This document shows, piece by piece, positions 17,336-24,147 of a stretch of 37,351 nucleotides of DNA. A program made the translations under genes and the position numbers. Numbering within the stretch: the stretch's first letter is position 1; every line of letters begins with the position of its first letter. The notes under the pieces were generated by a model. The model was not told the origin of the DNA, made no database searches, and saw only the letters and a program-made list of their open reading frames with translations. Source of the stretch: Henriciella sp. (GTDB taxonomy: Bacteria > Pseudomonadota > Alphaproteobacteria > Caulobacterales > Hyphomonadaceae); NCBI GenBank assembly GCA_012960415.1, contig DUBH01000043.1, forward strand, positions 65,365 through 102,715. Reading direction: 5' to 3'.

Positions 17336-17653
17336 TTACCTCAGAAGCCCGGAAGGGGCATATGGGGCGTCAACAGAGAAGACCGAAAAATCGCTCGGCG
17401 ATGACTGGCTGGGCGCCCCGAACAATCCGACCAAAAGGCCGATTGCAACGGCAAGCGCAACCGCCGCGGTTCGACTTACTGCCGGTGTCGCAAAAAGGCG
17501 TCTGTCTGTGGCAATCGCTGCGGGCGAAGCTGGGTGTCCGGCTGGGTTGCGCGCGTCAATCCGCTCCCAAACCTCGGCTTCGAGACAGTGAAGGTCGCGA
17601 TCAAGCGGTTCAATCTTTAAATCATTAATGAGCACATCTAGGTCATTTTTCAT
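17336..17653 (-). CDS. CnrY-like anti-sigma factor candidate
   Basis: A 105-residue single-pass protein. An acidic helical N-terminus (NDLDVLINDLKIEPLDRDLH, CLEAEVWERID) faces the cytosol and would bind the sigma factor. A membrane helix follows at about residues 63-81 (AVALAVAIGLLVGLFG), then a short periplasmic tail. This small bipartite form and first position in the operon match CnrY. The ATG at 17653 has AAAGGAG eight bases upstream; the longer form with nine more residues is not supported. Family assignment is by layout and context, because CnrY sequences diverge strongly. Confidence 0.78.
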   Translation of the reverse strand: MKNDLDVLINDLKIEPLDRDLHCLEAEVWERIDARNPAGHPASPAAIATDRRLFATPAVSRTAAVALAVAIGLLVGLFGAPSQSSPSDFSVFSVDAPYAPSGLLR

Positions 17654-17701
17654 GGCGCTCTCCTTTCGAGAAGCAAACATAGGGAAGATTACGTATTGAC
17701 G

Positions 17702-17729
17702 TATACGCAGCGCCTATCGCGCTCCCTCA
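17702..17729 (-). promoter_or_regulatory. ECF-type promoter, site 4 (own promoter of the sigma operon)
   Basis: On the minus strand: TGAGGGA (17729-17723), 15 bases, CGTATA (17707-17702), 49 bases before the anti-sigma ATG. Finding the shared motif here is what ties it to this sigma factor. Confidence 0.7.
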
Positions 17730-17789
17730 AAAAACATCGATTAAAGTCAATATGGACCGATCGCACGCCCGACAACGCCGATCTGCATG

Positions 17790-17817
17790 TGAGGGATAAT
17801 ACCTGTCGACACGTAGA
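17790..17817 (+). promoter_or_regulatory. ECF-type promoter, site 5 (membrane protein)
   Basis: TGAGGGA at 17790-17796, 15 bases, CGTAGA at 17812-17817, 37 bases before the ATG at 17854. It is divergent from site 4, with 60 bases between the two -35-like elements. Confidence 0.65.
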
Positions 17818-17853
17818 AACTGGCATCTGGTCGCATTTTCGCAAGAGACGCCA

Positions 17854-18333
17854 ATGACTCAAGAACTGGACATCCCGAAACCACCCACCCATCCAAACTG
17901 GCGGTTGGTAAAGTTCTTTTTCACCTACATTTTGATTATCGCGGTCGTAAACCTGATTTGGGAGGTCGCCCACGCGCCGCTTTACACGATCTGGATTGAT
18001 GGGACACGCGCCGAGATCGCCTTCGCGATCGCGCACTGCACACTTGGCGATGTCCTGATCGCCGGGTCTTCACTGTCGATCGCCTGGCTTATCGCGGGGC
18101 GTGGCGGATGGCCAGACATACACTATTGGCGCGTTGCAGGTTTAAGCCTCCTGATTGGACTGACCTATACGGTGTTCAGCGAATGGCTGAATATTTCGAT
18201 CCGCGAAAGCTGGGCCTATCGCGAAACAATGCCGACGATCGCACCGCTCAACACCGGGCTATCGCCGCTCTTACAGTGGCTGATCATCCCCAGTCTGACC
18301 TTTGCCTGGCTGAAAAGTGCGATGCGGCGGTGA
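17854..18333 (+). CDS. four-helix membrane protein, unknown
   Basis: A 159-residue inner-membrane protein with about four helices (residues 20-42, 55-80, 88-108, 130-152). WEVAHAPLYTIW, AHCTLGDVLIAG and FSEWLNISIRESWAYRE stand out and contain His, Cys, Asp and Glu within or near membrane helices. I recognise no named family, though similar small membrane proteins occur beside copper oxidase genes. The ECF-type promoter at 17790 and its position 132 bases before copA suggest a role in metal resistance. The start at 17854 is the first ATG and lacks a strong ribosome binding site. Confidence 0.75.
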   Translation: MTQELDIPKPPTHPNWRLVKFFFTYILIIAVVNLIWEVAHAPLYTIWIDGTRAEIAFAIAHCTLGDVLIAGSSLSIAWLIAGRGGWPDIHYWRVAGLSLLIGLTYTVFSEWLNISIRESWAYRETMPTIAPLNTGLSPLLQWLIIPSLTFAWLKSAMRR

Positions 18334-18373
18334 CGGGTCGCTAAAGTGTCGCACCTCATACCCTAAGGGGGCA

Positions 18374-18401
18374 TAAGGGGTGCCTGGCGTGGCCGCGTAA
18401 C
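18374..18401 (+). promoter_or_regulatory. ECF-type promoter, site 6 (copAB)
   Basis: TAAGGGG at 18374-18380, 15 bases, CGTAAC at 18396-18401, 65 bases before copA. A second TAAGGGG ten bases upstream does not have a correctly spaced partner. An imperfect inverted repeat (GCACC at 18351 to GGTGC at 18383) covers the -35 region. Confidence 0.6.
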
Positions 18402-18465
18402 CATCCGATAAGGACGCCCATTCCTCACCCAATATTCTAGCGGCGTCCAACGCAATAAGGAGAAC

Positions 18466-20067
18466 ATGATGCGTTTCAAACTTGCCGGGCTGCTCATCGC
18501 GACAAGCAGCTTGATCGCGCCTGCCTCACTCGCAGACGTCTATAATTTGGAGATCGACCAATTTGAACGGACGGTCGATGGCAAGACGCTGACTGGCGTC
18601 AGCATTAACGGGACGAGCCCTGGCCCTCTATTGCGACTGCGTGAAGGCGAAGACGTGACCATCAATGTCACCAATACACTCGACGTAGATACCTCGCTTC
18701 ACTGGCATGGGATTATCCTGGACGCTGGTATGGATGGCGTTCCGGGGATCAGTTTTGACGGCATCGCGCCGGGCGAGACCTACACTTACAACTTCACCGC
18801 CAACCAGTCAGGCACCTACTGGTACCATGGACACTCTGCGCTGCAGGAACAGGAGGGCGTCTTCGCGCCCATCATAATCGAACCGGCACAGCCGGACCCC
18901 TTCGAGTATGATCGCGAGCATGTGATCATTCTCGCCGACTGGCTGAACGACAGTCCCTACAAAGCGCTCGCCAATCTCAAGAAGCGCTCGAACTATTACA
19001 ATTACAATCGCCGAACCGTTTTCGACCTCTGGCGTGATTGGACAAATGCTGATGGCGGCGAAAAGACCGACGTCATCCAGGAGCGACTGGCGTGGGGCCG
19101 GATGCGCATGGATCCAACCGACATTGTCGACATTACCGGCTACTCGTTTCTGGTGAACGGTGAAACGCCTGAAGACAATTGGAGCGGTCTTTTCGAACCG
19201 GGCGAGAAAGTCCGTCTCCGGTTCATCAATGCTGCCGCCATGACCTATTTCGACGTCAAGATTCCGGGACTCAAAATGACAGTGGTCCAGGCCGATGGTC
19301 AGAACATCGAGCCAGTCTCGGTTGATGAGTTCCCGATCGCTATCGCTGAAACCTTCGACGTTATCGTCGAGCCTGAGGCGGGACAATCATATACGATCTT
19401 CGCCGCTGCAAAGGACCGATCAGGATATGCCCGCGGCACACTCAGCGAGACACCCGGCGCCGAAGCGGCGATCCCGGAACTTGGGCCCCGGCCAGAGCTG
19501 ACAATGGCAGCGATGGGCGAAGGCCATGCCAGCCACGGCGCGATGGCTGATGGTGAAGCTACCGGCATGGATGAGATGACCATGGACATGAGTGGAGACG
19601 CCCATAGCGGACATGGCGAAATGCCTGCGATGGAGCAAGGACAGAAAGTCCTCACCTATGACGATCTCCGCGCGCTCACGCCATATACGGACCGGCGAGC
19701 TCCAGATCGCGAGGTCGAGCTTCGTCTCACAGGGAACATGGAACGGTATTTCTGGTCGATTAACGACGTGAAGTTCGGTGACGCCGGCCCGCTGGAGTTT
19801 AATTACGGCGAACGCGTTCGTATCACATTCAAGAATGAAACCATGATGGAGCACCCGATGCACCTGCATGGATTGTGGATGGATCTGGTGAATGGCGAGG
19901 GCGACATGGCGCCCCGCAAGCACACGATCACGATCCGGCCAGGTGAAACTATCTCCGCCGATGTAACCGTCGATGCCACCGGATCCTGGGCCTTCCACTG
20001 CCACATTCTCCAGCACGCCGCGACCGGCATGTTCCGGCAAGTCGACGTCATTGGCGGCGTTCAATAA
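18466..20067 (+). CDS. copA: copper-resistance multicopper oxidase CopA
   Basis: A 533-residue periplasmic multicopper oxidase, thought to oxidise Cu(I) to less toxic Cu(II) and to sequester copper. It has a Sec-type signal peptide ending about residue 23, without the twin-arginine motif usual in CopA. The copper ligands are all present: HWHG, WYHGHSALQEQEG, HPMHLHG and HCHILQHAATGMF. A Met/His/Gly-rich insert (about 345-390, with MDEMTMDMSGDAHSGHGEM) matches the copper-binding loop of CopA. AAGGAG precedes two consecutive ATGs at 18466 and 18469. CopB follows 24 bases later. It is shorter than many CopA proteins but appears complete. Confidence 0.94.
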   Translation: MMRFKLAGLLIATSSLIAPASLADVYNLEIDQFERTVDGKTLTGVSINGTSPGPLLRLREGEDVTINVTNTLDVDTSLHWHGIILDAGMDGVPGISFDGIAPGETYTYNFTANQSGTYWYHGHSALQEQEGVFAPIIIEPAQPDPFEYDREHVIILADWLNDSPYKALANLKKRSNYYNYNRRTVFDLWRDWTNADGGEKTDVIQERLAWGRMRMDPTDIVDITGYSFLVNGETPEDNWSGLFEPGEKVRLRFINAAAMTYFDVKIPGLKMTVVQADGQNIEPVSVDEFPIAIAETFDVIVEPEAGQSYTIFAAAKDRSGYARGTLSETPGAEAAIPELGPRPELTMAAMGEGHASHGAMADGEATGMDEMTMDMSGDAHSGHGEMPAMEQGQKVLTYDDLRALTPYTDRRAPDREVELRLTGNMERYFWSINDVKFGDAGPLEFNYGERVRITFKNETMMEHPMHLHGLWMDLVNGEGDMAPRKHTITIRPGETISADVTVDATGSWAFHCHILQHAATGMFRQVDVIGGVQ

Positions 20068-20091
20068 CAAACACCCATAAGGACAAAACAG

Positions 20092-20787
20092 ATGAAACCC
20101 AAAATCCTGATAGCGGGTGCGCTCGCTATGGCGACCGCCCTGCCTGCCCTCGCAGCCGAAGGTGACCCGGTCTACAATTACACGCTGATCGAAGCCGATA
20201 TTGCCGAGATTGATGATACAACCGTCGGTGCCTTTGATGCCCAAGGCTGGGTCGGCGGCGATTATAATCGCTTTTGGTGGAAGACCGAAGGTGAGTTCGC
20301 CGATGGCGACTTCGAGGGCGCCGAGGTCCAAGCGCTGTATTCACGCTACATTTCAAAATTCTGGGATGCCCAGATTGGTGTGCGCTACGATCTTGAGCCA
20401 AAAGGCGAGACCTATGGCGCTATAGGACTGCAAGGACTTGCGCCCTACTTCTTCGAAGTTGATGCCGCCGCCTTTGTCTCTTCGAGTGGCGATGTCAGCG
20501 CCCGATTTGAAGCCACGGGCGAACTTTTATTCACGCAACGCCTGATCCTCGAACCCGGCATTGCGCTAGATTTCTATGCCGAAGACGATCCGTCCCGGCA
20601 GATTGGTTCGGGATTAGCGACGGCGGAATATAGCGCTCAATTGCGCTATGAATTCACCCGTGAATTCGCACCTTATGTTGAGCTTGCCTATGAAGAAGCC
20701 TATGGCGACACCGCTGACTTTCAACGATTGGAAACCGGCAGCGCGGATGACACCGTTTTTAAAGTCGGCTTGCGAACCATGTTCTAG
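20092..20787 (+). CDS. copB: copper-resistance outer-membrane protein CopB
   Basis: A 231-residue CopB-family protein. A signal peptide (about residues 1-21) leads to a beta-barrel with alternating aromatic strands and the family blocks YNYTLIEADIAEID, VGGDYNRFWWKTEGE, GVRYDLEPKGETYGAIGLQGLAPYFFE-type segment, and a C-terminal strand ending in Phe (FKVGLRTMF), the usual outer-membrane signature. The Met/His-rich N-terminal region of longer CopB proteins is absent. It is co-transcribed with copA and ends 66 bases before a strong hairpin. Confidence 0.92.
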   Translation: MKPKILIAGALAMATALPALAAEGDPVYNYTLIEADIAEIDDTTVGAFDAQGWVGGDYNRFWWKTEGEFADGDFEGAEVQALYSRYISKFWDAQIGVRYDLEPKGETYGAIGLQGLAPYFFEVDAAAFVSSSGDVSARFEATGELLFTQRLILEPGIALDFYAEDDPSRQIGSGLATAEYSAQLRYEFTREFAPYVELAYEEAYGDTADFQRLETGSADDTVFKVGLRTMF

Positions 20788-20853
20788 CAATTCTTAGGAG
20801 GCAGCGTTTCTATTGGCGACTCCGGACCGGCAATCAATCAGCAGACGGAAGCT

Positions 20854-20881
20854 AAGGCCCGCATCGAAGGATGCGGGCCTT
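20854..20881 (+). terminator. terminator hairpin after copAB
   Basis: A perfect 12-bp stem (AAGGCCCGCATC/GATGCGGGCCTT) with a GAAG loop, 66 bases after copB. It is the strongest hairpin in the window, though without a T run. Confidence 0.7.
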
Positions 20882-21285
20882 GATCACTCCTAGCGGCGGC
20901 AATGGAGACATATAGTCTGGCTCGAATTCGGAAGATGACCATGAAAGATTGATGGTGCGCTGTGTCCGACCACTTACTCTGCCTATACACGGGTCGGCTC
21001 ATCGACTGTAAGGCTCTGGCGCAATTCCAGAGACGGCAAAGCCCACCGATGATGAAGCACCTAATTTCCGCGGCACACTTCGATCTTCGACCCGTTTCTT
21101 TGGACGATGGCGATACTGTCTTCTACTACTCAAACGATGCTGAATGAGCATTTTTTCAGAGCGAACCCAGTCCCTACAATCGGGTCCACCCCGACGAGCG
21201 CCTTCAGAAACTGACTGGACGTGATTGGTTTAAAGAATTCGCCTGGGCCATCAACAGATGGCCAAGAAGTGAATATCCGCGTCAA
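20882..21285 (+). other. gene-poor A+T-richer stretch with a possible coding remnant
   Basis: About 400 bases between the copAB terminator and the DUF3644 gene. A frame from GTG 20962 is open for 61 codons to TGA at 21145. It then stays open beyond the stop for at least 45 more codons, with protein-like content (AFFQSEPSPYNRVHPDERL, then GRDWFKEFAWAIN). No family is recognised. It may be a decayed gene interrupted by TGA, or chance. Confidence 0.3.
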
Positions 21286-22488
21286 TTAGGACTTATTAAG
21301 CTTCACCGCTTTGATCTTGTTTCTCTTTTTTGGATCGGTCCACTCGCTAGCCAAAAGATCCACCCAGTCTTGCGAGTATGAATAGTCTTTATGGAGCGAA
21401 TGGTAGGTACAAAATTTGCCGTTCACTTGCTTAGACTCAGGTTTGAAATTACGCGGCCGCACTTTGTGAAAACGCCATGCCTGAGTGTGATTGTGTGAAG
21501 TGAATTTCTCTTCTGTGCGTTCGTCCACGAGCTTTGTGACATCCGATGCCCGAAACGGGTGGGACTTGCCGGCGTCTTTGTACTTCACCAAAATGTTTTC
21601 GATGGCTTCAGCCTCGGGGGTGTCAGGTAATACGAACCGAATGTGGGCTTTGCTCTTCGAGGTAGACGTAAGCGTATAAACTACGCCAAACTGGTAGTGA
21701 AGATCTGCGATTTGCTCGTCGGTCATTCCCTCTGCCAGCTGCGCGTCAACAGCTTTGATCTTCTTGGGCAATTGATGGGACTGTACAGAACCGAGTTGGC
21801 CAATCTCCATTCGAGCAAATTGAAGAGCAAGTGAAAGCTCACTTGATAGTGAGAGCCTGTCCCCAAAGAGCTCGCAGATGGTTCGATCAAAGTTCAAACA
21901 ACAGGCTTGATAGAGAGCATGCCAATCTGGATCTACCCCACCCAGCAAATGATGCTCGACTTTGTCTCGAATGAGTTTCAGTGCGCGCAGGTTGTTCTTT
22001 GTCCCTTCCGAGACCGGGCAATCAGGACGCTCTAGCATCGCGGTCAATGAAAGTGATTGACCGTCAGAGTTGTAGATGGAGACTTTGGTGCGCTCATAAT
22101 GCTGATGTAACAGGTACGTCCACGCAATATTCGCGAGAACTGAAAACACTTCAGTTTTGAAATTTACGCCAGGACTGTTGAACGTCTGCACAGCAAGTAT
22201 CATAGCCTCGCGCGCGCGAACCAATCGTTCGTCATCGTATAGATTCAATCCGGTTTTAGGATCTATCGCTGCCTTCTTTGCGATGTAGAGATTGGTTTCT
22301 TTTTCGCTGGCGCATTTTTGGCCCTCGTTCTTTTTTACCTCAGTGATCCGCGCACTGTTTATAGTGGCTGTACGGCCCTGATTGATCAGGTCTTGGATGT
22401 CCTGGTTTCGCCATCCGCGTTGAAGCAACGCCTTAGCGACACGCTTTTCAGGCGCGGCCAATGAGCCTTGTTTTGATCGCTTAGCCAT
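21286..22488 (-). CDS. DUF3644-like protein with HEPN-type motif
   Basis: A 400-residue protein resembling DUF3644. The N-terminus looks like a helix-turn-helix (VAKALLQRGWRNQDIQDLI, then TINSARITEVKK). The central helical domain (about 75-240) begins LVRAREAMILAVQTFNSP and includes IRDKVEHHLLGG, where Arg174 and His179 are spaced R-x4-H as in HEPN ribonucleases. The C-terminal third is basic, with no recognised domain. It is an isolated gene in sequence clearly richer in A+T than its flanks, so it is probably a recent arrival. A defence or toxin role is possible for a HEPN-like protein but is not shown. No antitoxin-like partner is visible next to it. The 22489-22673 gap shows nothing definite. 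Confidence 0.72.
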   Translation of the reverse strand: MAKRSKQGSLAAPEKRVAKALLQRGWRNQDIQDLINQGRTATINSARITEVKKNEGQKCASEKETNLYIAKKAAIDPKTGLNLYDDERLVRAREAMILAVQTFNSPGVNFKTEVFSVLANIAWTYLLHQHYERTKVSIYNSDGQSLSLTAMLERPDCPVSEGTKNNLRALKLIRDKVEHHLLGGVDPDWHALYQACCLNFDRTICELFGDRLSLSSELSLALQFARMEIGQLGSVQSHQLPKKIKAVDAQLAEGMTDEQIADLHYQFGVVYTLTSTSKSKAHIRFVLPDTPEAEAIENILVKYKDAGKSHPFRASDVTKLVDERTEEKFTSHNHTQAWRFHKVRPRNFKPESKQVNGKFCTYHSLHKDYSYSQDWVDLLASEWTDPKKRNKIKAVKLNKS

Positions 22489-22673
22489 TTCAAAAGACTA
22501 GCACAGATCTCCTAAGAGTTGATTTTTTGATTTTCTTCAACTCGTTCGAGATGCGGACGATTTGGCTAACTGAACTCAGACTGGCGCTAAATCGACAGGC
22601 AGCGATGAGCGCCCTAGTTAAAGCGTTTGGTGTGACTCCGCACCATTATCCGAAAACGAAGCGTGCCAGATCA

Positions 22674-23954
22674 TCAGAACTGATACACCGGCGCAAACCC
22701 GCCGCCGCTGGTGCGGAAGTTGGTCGTCTGTCCCTGATAAACGCGGGCAGCCAACAGCAGTGTTTTCCCGGCATAAGTGTAAAGCCGAACGTCATACTTC
22801 AGTGTTACCGGCTCTTGGTCGACAGTTACAGCGCGCACCGTCGGCGGGACCAGGGCTTGAGCAATATAATCCCCTTCCAGGATTGCCGACCAGACGCGTT
22901 TCGTCAGCTTGTCACCACGATAAGCAGCACGGCTGCCAAAACCCGCGGCGGGTTTAAAGAAGTATCCTCGCCGCGTCGCCCAAAGCTCATCAGCGACGTC
23001 TTCGGTAACGCGCCGCGTATCGGGGATCGCCGCAAGCACCTGTCGGTCTGCGTCATCCGCGCCAAACGATTTAAGCGAATCTGGATCGCTAAGCCAAATC
23101 AGGTTTCGTTTGTTGGCATAGAGCGCGTGGTGGCGCGGCGCCGGACTGATAACCACCGCCTCGTCGAGGAGCGCGGCGCGCAGATGTGCATGACCTGGCT
23201 CGGACAGATCAAAATCCGTTAGCCGATTATAGACCATGTCGATAGCTCTTCCACCGTGCGCAAGATCGCCGTTCTCATAGGTGAGCGCCTCGGGGTCAAG
23301 GATGAGGGTTTCGATGCCGTTGCGGGCCAACAAGTCTCTCGCGAGCACCATGTCCGGATAGAGATACTGCCCAGATGCGTCCTGATCGAGAATAGCCAAC
23401 CTGCCCGGACGGCCCTCCCGTCCCGTCGCCTGCCACTCAGAGATGAAGCTTTCAACAAGGACTGCATCGATTGCGTCCGAATCCGCGAGACGCGCATCTC
23501 CGCAAGCCTCAGCATGTTTCGCCGCAGCGCGCTGGAGCTCGCTGACCAGGAAGGCTCCGCCGGCATTTGTATTTATCTCAATGAGTTTGGGTCCGTCTTC
23601 AGAGATGTGAAAATCGTATCCCATGAACAGACCGCGTGCGCCGGTCTGAGCGCTGAAAATATTATCATTTGAGCGTGCCAGGGCGACCTCTTGATAAGAC
23701 GTCAGGGATGCCACCGCTTCAATTGCAGACACTTGCGCCTGCATCGCCCGCAGGTCCGATGGTGAGACAAAAACGGCCGTGGCCGCAAATAGATTGGGCC
23801 GCGCCGCCAGAAGCGCCGAGAGCTCATCATTGCCGGCATGATCCAAAATGGCTTCATCAAGATCGGCCCTGCCGAGCGTCATGCAAAAGCAGGACTTGTT
23901 GAGGGAAATCAAATCACTTGCGCCAGGCAGTTCGCAGGTTTTATCGCACCGCAT
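22674..23954 (-). CDS. circularly permuted ATP-grasp-like protein, unknown substrate
   Basis: A 426-residue protein. Near residue 124 it has KLIEINTNAGG, which resembles the Mg-binding E-x-N motif of ATP-grasp enzymes. A glycine-rich ATP loop with a Lys, FFKPAAGFGSRAAYRG, comes later at about 332. That order is reversed from classical ATP-grasp and fits the circularly permuted group (glutathionylspermidine synthase-like). VYNRLTDFDLSEP and ANKRNLIWLSD are further conserved-looking blocks. The ATG at 23954 has AAGGGG upstream; a TTG three bases earlier is weaker. It is divergent from the phosphoketolase operon. It would join a carboxylate to an amine or phosphorylate a substrate, but the substrate cannot be told. 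Confidence 0.7.
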   Translation of the reverse strand: MRCDKTCELPGASDLISLNKSCFCMTLGRADLDEAILDHAGNDELSALLAARPNLFAATAVFVSPSDLRAMQAQVSAIEAVASLTSYQEVALARSNDNIFSAQTGARGLFMGYDFHISEDGPKLIEINTNAGGAFLVSELQRAAAKHAEACGDARLADSDAIDAVLVESFISEWQATGREGRPGRLAILDQDASGQYLYPDMVLARDLLARNGIETLILDPEALTYENGDLAHGGRAIDMVYNRLTDFDLSEPGHAHLRAALLDEAVVISPAPRHHALYANKRNLIWLSDPDSLKSFGADDADRQVLAAIPDTRRVTEDVADELWATRRGYFFKPAAGFGSRAAYRGDKLTKRVWSAILEGDYIAQALVPPTVRAVTVDQEPVTLKYDVRLYTYAGKTLLLAARVYQGQTTNFRTSGGGFAPVYQF

Positions 23955-24065
23955 CAAAACCCCTTTCTGGGCGAGACTGAACCATCACACTCATCGCCTT
24001 TCTCCTGCTTATAGGCTGCGTTTCTGGGCCGCGAAAGCCAGCCTGAATCCACGCAAATCTGATCG

Positions 24066-24093
24066 TGAGGGTTTGCCCGCCACGCGCCGTATC
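24066..24093 (+). promoter_or_regulatory. ECF-type promoter, site 7 (phosphoketolase operon)
   Basis: TGAGGGT at 24066-24072, 15 bases, CGTATC at 24088-24093, 55 bases before the ATG at 24148. It rules out the upstream extension of the reading frame to 23848 and links this metabolic operon to the copper genes. Confidence 0.65.
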
Positions 24094-24147
24094 AAGACTG
24101 CTCACCTGATTTTTGATGCGCGAACTGGCAGGGGGATATCGACGATC

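Noticed and set aside
22527-23222. Plus-strand frame of 231 codons
   Set aside because: Most of it is opposite the ATP-grasp gene, and it has no recognisable domain or ribosome binding site.
23848-24147. N-terminal extension of the phosphoketolase frame
   Set aside because: It covers the start of the divergent ATP-grasp gene and the ECF-type promoter at 24066; the ATG at 24148 gives the normal family length.
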